40,812 nt of DNA. Origin: Nostoc sp. NMS8. GTDB lineage: Bacteria; Cyanobacteriota; Cyanobacteriia; Cyanobacteriales; Nostocaceae. The notes under the pieces were generated by a model. That model worked only from the letters and a program-made list of their open reading frames with translations, was not told where the DNA came from and did no database searches. The DNA is taken from NCBI RefSeq assembly GCF_017115045.1, contig NZ_JABXKK010000105.1, positions 94,253 through 135,064 of the forward strand, given 5' to 3'. Position numbers and translations under genes: made by a program. This document shows, piece after piece, positions 1 through 7,622 of this stretch; positions within the stretch are counted from its first letter, which is position 1, and each line of letters begins with the position of its first letter.

Positions 1-2
1 AT

Positions 3-998
3 AGTAACGACTTTTTCCACTGGGTAGTCAATCTCAACCTGAGTATGGGAGATCATGGTGGTAAGTTAATTTTGGAGGAAGGGCCCTTTGACTTAATTCA
101 TGCCCATGATTGGTTAGTTGGAGATGTTGCGATCGCTCTGAAGCATAATTTTAAAATACCACTAATCGCCACAATTCACGCTACAGAATTCGGACGCTAC
201 AACGGTATTAACACAGACATTCAAGGTTATATAAATGGCAAAGAAACCTTGCTGGCTTACAATGCTTGGCGAATTATTGTTTGTAGCGATTATATGCGCC
301 AAGAAGTAGAACGAGCGCTACACAGTCCTTGGGACAAAATCGATGTCATTTATAACGGTATCCGAGCCGAAAAGAAACAGCATAACGTAGATTTTCATGC
401 TCTGAATTTTCGCCGCCAATTCGCCACAGACCATGAGCAAATCGTTTATTATCTTGGTCGCATGACCTACGAAAAGGGTGTACCTATATTGCTCAATGCT
501 GCACCTAAGATCCTTTCCCAAATGGGAGGTAACGTTAAATTTGTCATCGTTGGTGGTGGCAATACTGACCATCTCAAGCGCCAAGCCTGGGATTTGGGAA
601 TTTGGCATCATTGCTATTTTACAGGTTTTCTCTCCGATCAATACTTAGATAGATTCCAAACTGTCGCTGACTGCGCGGTTTTTCCAAGTCTTTACGAACC
701 CTTTGGAATTGTGGCTTTAGAAAGCTTTGCTTCTCGTGTTCCTGTCGTAGTTTCTGATACTGGTGGTTTTCCTGAAGTGGTGCAACATACCAAAACAGGT
801 ATTGTAACTTGGGTGAACAATCCTGATTCTTTAGCTTGGGGAATTTTGGAAGTGTTGAAAAATCCAGGTTATCGCCAATGGCTGGTAGATAACGCCTATA
901 AAGATTTAGAACGGCGCTTTAGCTGGCCAAAGTTAGCCAAGCAAACCGATCGAGTTTATCAGCAAGTGGTGCAAGAGCGATCGCAAATTGTGTGGTAA
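3..998 (+). CDS. GT4 glycosyltransferase (glycogen/starch synthase-like), 5'-truncated by window edge
   Basis: The reading frame is open from base 3, so the gene starts before the window and the ATG at 45 is probably internal. The visible 331 residues hold most of a GT-B fold transferase. An N-terminal acceptor-side motif HAHDW is followed by the sequence around IHATEFGRYNG. The C-terminal nucleotide-sugar domain has YLGRMTYEKG, then SLYEPFGIVALESF, the E-x7-E motif of family GT4, then a GGFPEVV segment. Family members move glucose or related sugars from a nucleotide donor, and this type resembles cyanobacterial glycogen-synthase-like proteins. The gene is followed by a repeat and by the remains of a GH13-type gene, which fits a glucan context. 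The exact acceptor and product cannot be told from sequence. Confidence 0.85.
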   Translation, partial: SNDFFHWVVNLNLSMGDHGGKLILEEGPFDLIHAHDWLVGDVAIALKHNFKIPLIATIHATEFGRYNGINTDIQGYINGKETLLAYNAWRIIVCSDYMRQEVERALHSPWDKIDVIYNGIRAEKKQHNVDFHALNFRRQFATDHEQIVYYLGRMTYEKGVPILLNAAPKILSQMGGNVKFVIVGGGNTDHLKRQAWDLGIWHHCYFTGFLSDQYLDRFQTVADCAVFPSLYEPFGIVALESFASRVPVVVSDTGGFPEVVQHTKTGIVTWVNNPDSLAWGILEVLKNPGYRQWLVDNAYKDLERRFSWPKLAKQTDRVYQQVVQERSQIVW

Positions 999-1007
999 TC
1001 AATCAAG

Positions 1008-1136
1008 TACAGCAGTTTTCTTTTGCATGAAGTACAAAAGCTACTGGTTTTGAGTCAGGAGACAGGAGATAGAAACTGTTTATATCTGAATCTGGAGCCC
1101 AGCATTTTGTACCTCATTGACTTGCAAACTGCTGTA
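1008..1136. repeat. MITE-like element with 32-bp imperfect terminal inverted repeats (copy 1)
   Basis: The left end at 1008-1039 and the right end at 1105-1136 are inverted copies that match at about 25 of 32 positions; both carry TACAGCAGTTT at the outer side and GTACAAAA at the inner side. The internal part is short and non-coding. Bases 1011-1038 match 9792-9819 at all 28 positions, and the internal GAGATAGAAACTGTTTAT-like segment is also recognisable at 9840-9858 and 40400-40420. This points to a dispersed family of about 95-130 bp that a transposase elsewhere could mobilise. The element sits 10 bp after the glycosyltransferase stop codon. Confidence 0.7.
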
Positions 1137-1317
1137 AGTGAATAAATGTAAACTTTGTTAAAGCCTGCATAAATTCCTAGTCATCTTTTGATAATTCCAC
1201 AAGAGGCACTGCTGTAATTTCTTCAGCAGTACAAATTTCACTTGGTTTTGACGTTGCTCAATTGCAGTATGAATCTATATATAGAAATGTGATATGGGAC
1301 TCCTATTTGATTTTTGA

Positions 1318-1526
1318 ACAAGACTCACTATTCGTAATATTTACGGCAAGAACAACGAGCCTGAAAATTATATTCCTAAAGGCTGGAGTTTGATGCAATC
1401 GATCAATCTGGTTATGATATCTTTGCAGATCGCAGCAATCCCAATCATTCCAATGGTATGCCCTTCCGTGCCAATGTTGGGATTGGGGCTTATGGCGTCT
1501 TGATTTTCTCTCAATCATCGGACTGA
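1318..1526 (+). pseudogene. Remnant of a GH13-family (alpha-amylase/branching-enzyme-like) C-terminal domain, frameshifted
   Basis: Two consecutive plus-strand frames together look like the last 65-70 residues of a carbohydrate-active protein. Frame one (about 1318-1390) reads through IYGKNNEPENYIPKGW; after a shift near 1386 the second frame continues DQSGYDIFADRSN, GMPFRANVGIGAYGV and LIFSQ, and ends at TGA 1524-1526. The MPF(R/S)xNVGIGxYxxLIFSQ ending is typical of the all-beta C-terminal domain of GH13 enzymes. No upstream catalytic domain is present, so this is a decayed tail. Its position after a glycogen-synthase-like gene suggests that a glucan enzyme once stood here. The family call is from memory of such tails and is moderate. 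Confidence 0.5.
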
Positions 1527-1544
1527 CGCAAAATTATGAAAAAC

Positions 1545-1706
1545 GTAGATGCGTTAGCGTTGGCGTTGGCGTAGATATCCGAAAGAGAAAGCTACCGCAA
1601 AAGGCGCATATATAGACGTAAGGTACATCCGTAGGGGCAATACCCTGCGGAGCGTCTCCGCAGGGTATTGCCCGCAGGGGTACGCATCTACATAAGTTGC
1701 CCCTAC
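1545..1706. repeat. Nested palindromic repeat with an 18-bp perfect hairpin
   Basis: Bases 1635-1652 and 1656-1673 are perfect reverse complements with a 3-nt loop, an 18-bp GC-rich stem. Around it, 1631-1640 (GTAGGGGCAA) pairs with 1697-1706, and 1545-1554 (GTAGATGCGT) pairs with 1682-1691. There is also a short direct repeat GCGTTGGCGTTGGCGTAG at 1557-1575. This resembles the layered dispersed repeats of Nostoc genomes. The rest of the 999-1907 gap has no convincing intact gene; the promoter of the downstream operon must lie in it, but I cannot place it. Confidence 0.65.
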
Positions 1707-1907
1707 ACCTTGCGATATAATTTTGTACTGCATTTGAGTGGGAGCCGTTATATACAAAAAAATCAGAGTTTCAGAGAGTTCTTGTGTAAGTGAGTAGTAC
1801 ACTCATAAAAGCGATCGCCATAGATGAAAGAAGGAGTGTAAAAGTACTGCACTCCAAAGCTTTTCTGACGCCAAAACCCATTAATAAATATCTACCACGA
1901 AAAAATA

Positions 1908-2981
1908 ATGGCTATTGAAATTCTGCAAACAGACGACCAATACGTACTTAACCACTGCACTAAATTTATCGCCAGAGATAATAAAGATCCCCGTCATAAC
2001 TTTGGACAATTGACTGACGATGATCCTCGTTCTCGCATTGCGGAATCTTGGCGATTTCCGATTATCGATAGTTACAGCGATGGCAAAGATTTTGTTAAAA
2101 GTTATTCTTCCAACGTAGTAACTTTCGTATATCAACAACCAGGAGCAACACCGCCAAAAAATGTTGCTGTGATTGGGACTTTTGCCAACCTTTATGAGCC
2201 AATTCCACTTAAGCCTGTTAACTTTGTTGGGGAACCCACAGGATATTATGCTTTATCGATTGTGGTACCGAAAGCACAATTTCATACCTATAAATTTATC
2301 GTTGATGGGCAGGCGATTATAGACCCAATCAATCCCCAACGCGCCCAGCTTGATAACGGTCAATTATGGTCACGGTTTTTTACCCAATTATGCACTGAAC
2401 CATTAAACTTTGAAGATTGGGAATTTGACATTGTAACTCGGTTAGTAGATCATATTTTGCCTTTCCGAACCAAGGAAGGGGAAAACTTTTTGAACCGTTA
2501 TTACAATATTTTGGGTAAACAAGATAAACAAGTGCAATATGCCTATGCTTATCGTCTAGATGAATCTGTAGGAGCAGCAAACTTTATTGACAACATTTTA
2601 GCTAGAGAAGAAAATCATCATTTAATTGATTACAAAATTTGCTTAGGTCAAATTAACCAAATATTGAGACAGCGCAATCCCTACGTTGAACCAAAAAATG
2701 TCTCTAAAGAGTTGTACATCGACCTGTATAACGAAATGGCTACTAACCAAGTCAATGGTTGGAATTATCAGCAATATCAAGAACCTCGTTTCTTCCTCCA
2801 ATTACTGCGCCGTCACACATTTTCAGGTGCATTTTCTCATCCGAAATATGGCGGAAATGTGGGAGGAACAGGTTGGGCTTATCTCTCAGAAAGGTATAGA
2901 GATCAGAACGGCAAAACCTTATTTGATTGGCGCAGGGCGATAGAAGCACCCCTTGGGCTTAACAGCGATTATCGGGGCTAA
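1908..2981 (+). CDS. CBM48/E-set-like domain fused to gluconate 2-dehydrogenase subunit 3 domain
   Basis: A 357-residue protein with two parts. Residues about 70-135 look like a glycogen-binding E-set domain of the CBM48/AMPK-beta type: a strand with VTFVYQQPGA, then KNVAVIGTFANLYEPIPL, then FHTYKFIVDG, which is the usual K-F-x-V-D-G strand. Residues about 170-357 resemble gluconate 2-dehydrogenase subunit 3 (the small GMC partner): acidic helices, HPKYGGNVGGTGW, and a C-terminal FDWRRAIEAPLG ending in DYRG. Subunit 3 proteins normally pair with an FAD-containing large subunit, and the next gene 23 bp downstream encodes exactly that. No Tat or Sec signal is visible, unlike the exported proteobacterial enzyme. 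First gene of a four-gene operon. The fusion suggests that the oxidoreductase is directed to a polysaccharide or oligosaccharide; that is inference. Confidence 0.75.
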   Translation: MAIEILQTDDQYVLNHCTKFIARDNKDPRHNFGQLTDDDPRSRIAESWRFPIIDSYSDGKDFVKSYSSNVVTFVYQQPGATPPKNVAVIGTFANLYEPIPLKPVNFVGEPTGYYALSIVVPKAQFHTYKFIVDGQAIIDPINPQRAQLDNGQLWSRFFTQLCTEPLNFEDWEFDIVTRLVDHILPFRTKEGENFLNRYYNILGKQDKQVQYAYAYRLDESVGAANFIDNILAREENHHLIDYKICLGQINQILRQRNPYVEPKNVSKELYIDLYNEMATNQVNGWNYQQYQEPRFFLQLLRRHTFSGAFSHPKYGGNVGGTGWAYLSERYRDQNGKTLFDWRRAIEAPLGLNSDYRG

Positions 2982-3004
2982 TTGATTTCCTCAGGAGAAG
3001 ATAT

Positions 3005-4846
3005 ATGCAAACTGAATTTGATGTAGTGATCATTGGTAGTGGTGCTGGGGGTTCACCCATAGCCTACACATTAGCGAAGGCTGGGAAATCAGTGCTGATC
3101 CTGGAAAAAGGCCCGCTATTTAGACCCCAATATCAGAGTCCGCAAGGGTTAAGTGACTTTAAGCGTGACGAATTATTTGCTGATGGCCCAGAAAAGCGCA
3201 TCCGTATTCCGGGAGTTGCTAACTTCAATGAAGCCTTTTATTCTAGCCACGTTGAACCAGATATTAATGACGAGCCGCATATCTACCGCGATCCCAATGG
3301 ACAAGATAGAGCCACAATCGAAGGCTATACAGCCCAAGTAGTAGGCGGCGGTACTCAACTTTATGGTGGTGTTTCCCTGCGGTTTACGCCTACCGATTTA
3401 CGCCTACAAAGCTTTAATGCTGGACGTAATGACTTGAAAAATGACCCGAATGGCGATGTCCAGAGAGAAGCGCGTGATTGGCCTGTCAGTTACGACGAAT
3501 TAGAACCGTATTATGTGAAAGCTGAATCCCTTGTCGGTCTTAACGGCACTGCTGACAACCAACTCAAGCCTTTTAGTAAAGATAGCTATCAACCGCCCCT
3601 AGAACCTAACCCAATTAGTAACTATGCCAAAGCGGGCATGGACAAGCTAGGTGAACAATTGGGTGCTGGTAAGCCGATTAAGCCTTACCGCACACCCCTA
3701 GCGGTGATTACCCGTGACCATGAACCCAGTGGGCGCAAAGTTCCCAAAGACCCCGAAACCCTCAAAACCAGTTATGTGAACCGCTTTGGCTGTCCTTTGG
3801 GTGTGAAATCGAGTACTTGGGTATCTTTACTCAGCCCGATCGCTAATTTACCAAACTTTGAAATTCGCACCAACTGCGTAGTTACCCATTTAGAAAGTGA
3901 GGGAGCGAAAATCAACCGAGTCGTGTACCGCGATCCTAGTGGCAAAACCCGGTTTGTTCAAGGAAAGTTGGTAATCGTAGCCTGTTCTGCCATTGAATCG
4001 ATTCGCTTGCTGAAGTTGTCAGCACAGCTGAGTTCCGAATTCAATAAACGCATCAACCAAAATGATTTACTGGGTAAATACTTCCTTACCCACTGTTTTG
4101 GAGGTGCTAGCGCCCTCATGCCTACCCGTAGCGATAAAACCTTAGCTCTCGATGCTGATTGGGCAACCGATGCTTGTGCCACTGACGACTTTCTCAAAAG
4201 CAGAGGGCTTTGGGCAGGTGGAGCAATTTACAACAATACTTCCGATCAAGCCTTGCCTATTTCTCTCGGACGTACCCACGGTAGTCGAGATTTAGACACG
4301 CTTTGGAAAGGCTTTATTGAGGATACCAGTTTAGCGGCTCAAGGGTTGACTGACTTTTTGGACAACAACATAGGCAGGGGTTTATCCGTCAGCTTTATGG
4401 CCAATCAAGTACCCCTTAAGACCAATCGGATTGAACTCCATCCCACAATTCAAGATAAATGGGGTCGTCCTGTAGCTCACATCATCAAACAATGGCACAG
4501 TCACGACAGATATCTCATGGACACCTTGGCTGAAATGTGTGGCCAGATTTTGAAATTGGGTGGTAATACAATTCCCGGCGAATTCAAATTTGAATTTAAA
4601 GGTCAGGGTGGCGTGTACCTGGCAGAAAATGCCTTGGCACGGATTGCTAACCATATTCTTGGGGGAGCAAGGTTTGGTAATGACCGCAATGATTCTGTGC
4701 TAGACCGCAATTGCAAAGCTTGGGACTTTGATAACCTCTACGTCACCGATGGTTCATTTATGCCCACTTCAGGAGGCGCGAATCCCACCTTGACAATTCA
4801 GGCCAATTCTTTTCGGGTAGCTGACGAATTACTTAAGAGGCTTTAA
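3005..4846 (+). CDS. GMC-family FAD-dependent oxidoreductase (gluconate 2-dehydrogenase large-subunit-like)
   Basis: A 613-residue flavoprotein. The N terminus is a Rossmann FAD-binding motif, VVIIGSGAGGSP (glycines 11, 13 and 16), with the ribose-binding acid in VLILEKG. A GGG(T)xxYGG segment follows near residue 115. The C-terminal GMC domain has NHILGGARFG, which holds the candidate active-site His, and VTDGSFMPTSGGANPTLTIQA, the typical ending of gluconate/sorbitol-type dehydrogenase large subunits. These enzymes oxidise alcohol or sugar hydroxyls and pass electrons to a cytochrome or quinone; no cytochrome gene is adjacent, so the electron acceptor is unknown. The ribosome site is AGGAGAAG, a few bases before the ATG. 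It lies between its likely small subunit and two cupin genes, with only 4 bp to the next ATG. The substrate cannot be deduced. Confidence 0.85.
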   Translation: MQTEFDVVIIGSGAGGSPIAYTLAKAGKSVLILEKGPLFRPQYQSPQGLSDFKRDELFADGPEKRIRIPGVANFNEAFYSSHVEPDINDEPHIYRDPNGQDRATIEGYTAQVVGGGTQLYGGVSLRFTPTDLRLQSFNAGRNDLKNDPNGDVQREARDWPVSYDELEPYYVKAESLVGLNGTADNQLKPFSKDSYQPPLEPNPISNYAKAGMDKLGEQLGAGKPIKPYRTPLAVITRDHEPSGRKVPKDPETLKTSYVNRFGCPLGVKSSTWVSLLSPIANLPNFEIRTNCVVTHLESEGAKINRVVYRDPSGKTRFVQGKLVIVACSAIESIRLLKLSAQLSSEFNKRINQNDLLGKYFLTHCFGGASALMPTRSDKTLALDADWATDACATDDFLKSRGLWAGGAIYNNTSDQALPISLGRTHGSRDLDTLWKGFIEDTSLAAQGLTDFLDNNIGRGLSVSFMANQVPLKTNRIELHPTIQDKWGRPVAHIIKQWHSHDRYLMDTLAEMCGQILKLGGNTIPGEFKFEFKGQGGVYLAENALARIANHILGGARFGNDRNDSVLDRNCKAWDFDNLYVTDGSFMPTSGGANPTLTIQANSFRVADELLKRL

Positions 4847-4850
4847 CTTT

Positions 4851-5993
4851 ATGGATCCAGCATTTAACGATATTCAAAGTAATCCGTGGAATGAGATTTT
4901 CAAAGTCGTCTTTTTTCCCGATCGCATTTACCATGCTGAATACCTCAACGCTACCCGCAGTCCCCGCTACCGTTACAATGTGCGCGAGGTTCGTAGCTAC
5001 CTGGGTATCAATGCCCTGAAGGGAGAAGTATATCTTGATGGCAAGTTTATCAGTAATTTTCTGCGACTGGAATACAGAGGCAGTCGTTTAGTAGAGCAAG
5101 TACGCGAGAAAAAGCGGTTACTCAGTAATGGTGTGATTGCTTGGGTGAGGCTGTTACCGGAAGATCAAAGCAAAAAAGCAGAATCTAGGGTCAAGCTGCA
5201 CTATTGCCCGTGGATTGATGCTTACACTGTAGAGATTTGGGAAACCCTAGAAGCTCCCGCCACCAGCTACCACGATTTTCAGATTTTGGATCAGATGGGG
5301 CGTAACGGGCCAATTACGCGAGTCAAGGCATTTAACCCAGCTTTACAAGATATCAAAGCACTGACGCAGATAGAATTGGCATTTCGGGAAAACGATCGCA
5401 ATTTACCAACTGGCTACCAAATTAGTGATGCTGAGACAGCTTGGGATAATGACTATTCGCGATCGCACCAAGAACCCCGCACCCAAGACCCCAGTTCACC
5501 CCAAAATACAATCTCGGATCAAAATTACCTGATCAACTTCCAACGCGGTTGGTTTTTACAAGCACCCGACATTCAGCCTGTGCGCTATCGCAATGCAATG
5601 ATGGATGACGACAATCCAGACAGAGCAAACGACAACATTATTGATATGCGCTGGATTGTGCAACGAGAACTAGGTGGTTCCAACATCTTCTTCCACGAAG
5701 TAACAATTCCTCCCGGCAAAGTCGAAGGAACTCACCAACATATTGGCACGGAAGAATTGTATTACATCAGCGAGGGAGAGGGTATTGCCTACATGCGCGT
5801 CGGCGACGATCCAGCAACCGACAAATACCCGACTGTAGAACGTCAAGTGATGGGACTGGGGAAACGCGAATTTAAAGAACTGCCGGTGAAATCAGGTAGC
5901 ATCATTTTTACTAAGAGTGGTGGGATGCATGGCATTCGTAACCCTGGTACAAAACCCCTAAAATTCATCGCTTTCTTGTATCACACAATCTAA
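4851..5993 (+). CDS. Large cupin-domain protein, partner in GMC operon (cupin A)
   Basis: A 380-residue protein with a roughly 220-residue N-terminal region of unknown fold, a low-complexity linker near residues 200-225 (QEPRTQDPSSPQN), and a C-terminal cupin of about 130 residues. The cupin metal ligands appear complete: THQHIGTEELYYISEGEG gives His, His and Glu, and SGGMHGIRNPG gives the last His. The protein starts 4 bp after the GMC gene stop, so the two are almost certainly cotranscribed. Cupins of this build bind a divalent metal and may be isomerases, epimerases, oxygenases or sugar-binding proteins. The N-terminal region shares a motif (NFLRLEYRG) and layout with the next gene (GPFLRVSYRG), so the two are probably distant paralogues. 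No signal peptide. The function is unknown. Confidence 0.75.
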   Translation: MDPAFNDIQSNPWNEIFKVVFFPDRIYHAEYLNATRSPRYRYNVREVRSYLGINALKGEVYLDGKFISNFLRLEYRGSRLVEQVREKKRLLSNGVIAWVRLLPEDQSKKAESRVKLHYCPWIDAYTVEIWETLEAPATSYHDFQILDQMGRNGPITRVKAFNPALQDIKALTQIELAFRENDRNLPTGYQISDAETAWDNDYSRSHQEPRTQDPSSPQNTISDQNYLINFQRGWFLQAPDIQPVRYRNAMMDDDNPDRANDNIIDMRWIVQRELGGSNIFFHEVTIPPGKVEGTHQHIGTEELYYISEGEGIAYMRVGDDPATDKYPTVERQVMGLGKREFKELPVKSGSIIFTKSGGMHGIRNPGTKPLKFIAFLYHTI

Positions 5994-6007
5994 CCTTAAG
6001 CTTTGCC

Positions 6008-7258
6008 ATGTTTATCCTTCATTCTGACAGTGTTTTTAAAGTTGATCCCAATACCCCACCTGAGTATAGTCGGGGTAATCCGCTACTGAAGTTGTTAAAC
6101 TTTCTCGAACGTTCCCAACTAGCGGCGGAACGTGATTTTTATTTAACTGGGGAGTTCCAGTATTTATTTCCCTATGAATCTCTGGTTTTATATGGGCCTC
6201 AGGGAAATGATGCGAATATTCTCGATCCGACTCAACAGGACAATAAAACAGATTTCCAAAAACAAAATGTCAAGGATTTCGTTAGTACCGACACCTTTTT
6301 AATTCGGGGTTTGGTGACAGTGGGAGAGTGGACAGGGCCATTTTTGCGAGTTTCTTACCGTGGCGGCCCTGATACAAAGTTATCCGTTGCTACCAACCAT
6401 AAACTAGGAGAAAAAATTAAACTCTGGATTAAAGTCGCAGGTGTAGCAACTCCAACTTTGCTTGTAGTGCCGTATAATCCACTGAGCGATCGCTATGAAA
6501 TTGAGTTTTGGGGTTATCCAGGCAACGATCTGCGAAGTCAGCTAGACGACAAGGGACGCAATGCCTTCGATCGCGGCGAACTCCAGGTACGGACTGACTT
6601 AGTACATGGCAGCATCGCAGACTTCAACCGAGAAGTATTAAGCGATCGCTATATACTGGACGTTGCCCCCACAAACACAATGCATCCTGTGTTACCCCTC
6701 CACGTGGAACTTGCTTGGGCAGATTTTAGCGAAAAAATTTGGGACTCCCAAAATGGGGCAAACTACCACTACGAATTCAACATGACCCTCCGGGGATGGG
6801 ATCACTTTTTGGGAACAGGCATCAGTCCTAACCCTCACGGTGGTGTTGGCTTTTTGGAATATCGCAATTTGATGTCTAATTATGGGCGCTACTCCAGTAA
6901 ACCCGAATTGGGTCGCCAGTTAGAATCATGGAACTTCAATGCCTTTGGTAGTAAAAATCATGGCAACGGTTTTGAACGATTTTTTGCTGTAGATTACATA
7001 GATTTACACGTCCTCAATCCTAGCTGTGGCATTGGTTTACATCGCCATCGTGATAATCAGGAAGTTTTTCTGATGATGGATGGCCAAGGATTTATGGTAG
7101 TAGGTGATTGGTGCAAAATGCCAGAGCGAGAACGCTGCTTTGAAATCCGTACACTACAACCTGGACACTTTGCCATGCTCAAAGGTGGTAATCTCCACGC
7201 TTTAATGAATGCTACTGATGAACAAGTTTCTCTGTTTATGTTTGGGGGTTATGATTAA
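6008..7258 (+). CDS. Large cupin-domain protein, last gene of GMC operon (cupin B)
   Basis: A 416-residue protein built like the preceding one: a long N-terminal beta-rich region with GPFLRVSYRGGP near residue 115, a middle part with a Trp-rich segment (VELAWADFSEKIWD), and a C-terminal cupin. The cupin signature is GLHRHRDNQEVFLMMDGQG, with two His and a Glu, and the second motif is KGGNLHALMN. All four metal ligands seem present. It follows cupin A by 14 bp. Two different large cupins beside one GMC enzyme and its small subunit suggest a multi-step conversion of one substrate, for example oxidation followed by rearrangement of the sugar product. That is inference from synteny only. I do not recognise a named family for the N-terminal region. 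Confidence 0.75.
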   Translation: MFILHSDSVFKVDPNTPPEYSRGNPLLKLLNFLERSQLAAERDFYLTGEFQYLFPYESLVLYGPQGNDANILDPTQQDNKTDFQKQNVKDFVSTDTFLIRGLVTVGEWTGPFLRVSYRGGPDTKLSVATNHKLGEKIKLWIKVAGVATPTLLVVPYNPLSDRYEIEFWGYPGNDLRSQLDDKGRNAFDRGELQVRTDLVHGSIADFNREVLSDRYILDVAPTNTMHPVLPLHVELAWADFSEKIWDSQNGANYHYEFNMTLRGWDHFLGTGISPNPHGGVGFLEYRNLMSNYGRYSSKPELGRQLESWNFNAFGSKNHGNGFERFFAVDYIDLHVLNPSCGIGLHRHRDNQEVFLMMDGQGFMVVGDWCKMPERERCFEIRTLQPGHFAMLKGGNLHALMNATDEQVSLFMFGGYD

Positions 7259-7622
7259 TACAAGTTTGGTAGCATGACTAGTAGTCTATTTTGGATTTCA
7301 TCTGGCTGGAATTAAACGCTACAAGCAGTGTGGAGATTTTCGCGCAGTAGCGCAGAGAATTAATTAATGATTACTCTACGCTATTTTGCGTTAAAAAACA
7401 GTACAAGACCTGTACGCTGGAAATTTTACCCTCACTAGTGCGACAGTTAAGCTAAGGCGCGTCTAGATTGCACATTTTTCGTCAAGACTGTAATTTGTTA
7501 TTGATTATTTACAAAAGGTGACTGATAAATGACTAATAACAAAGGACGAATTTCACGAATAAATAAGCCATCAAAATGCGTCACAGCCTAGCAATAATTG
7601 CAGTTTGCTCTAGAAGCTTAGT
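7259..7622. other. Intergenic spacer after the GMC operon
   Basis: This 364-bp stretch holds no convincing gene. It contains a small hairpin GTAC-AAGACCT-GTAC near 7401-7415 and a GCGCAGTAGCGC palindrome near 7343-7354. It separates the GMC operon from the peptidase gene, so terminator and promoter should be here, but no clear U-tailed hairpin or sigma-70 box is visible. Confidence 0.5.

Noticed and set aside
1177..1252. Short minus-strand stretch reading KPSEICTAEEITAVPLVE
   Set aside because: It looks protein-like, but there is a stop directly upstream and only about 25 codons, so it cannot be supported as a gene or assigned to a family.
1554..1802. 82-codon minus-strand frame in the hairpin spacer
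   Set aside because: It translates the nested palindromes; no ribosome site and no protein-like pattern.
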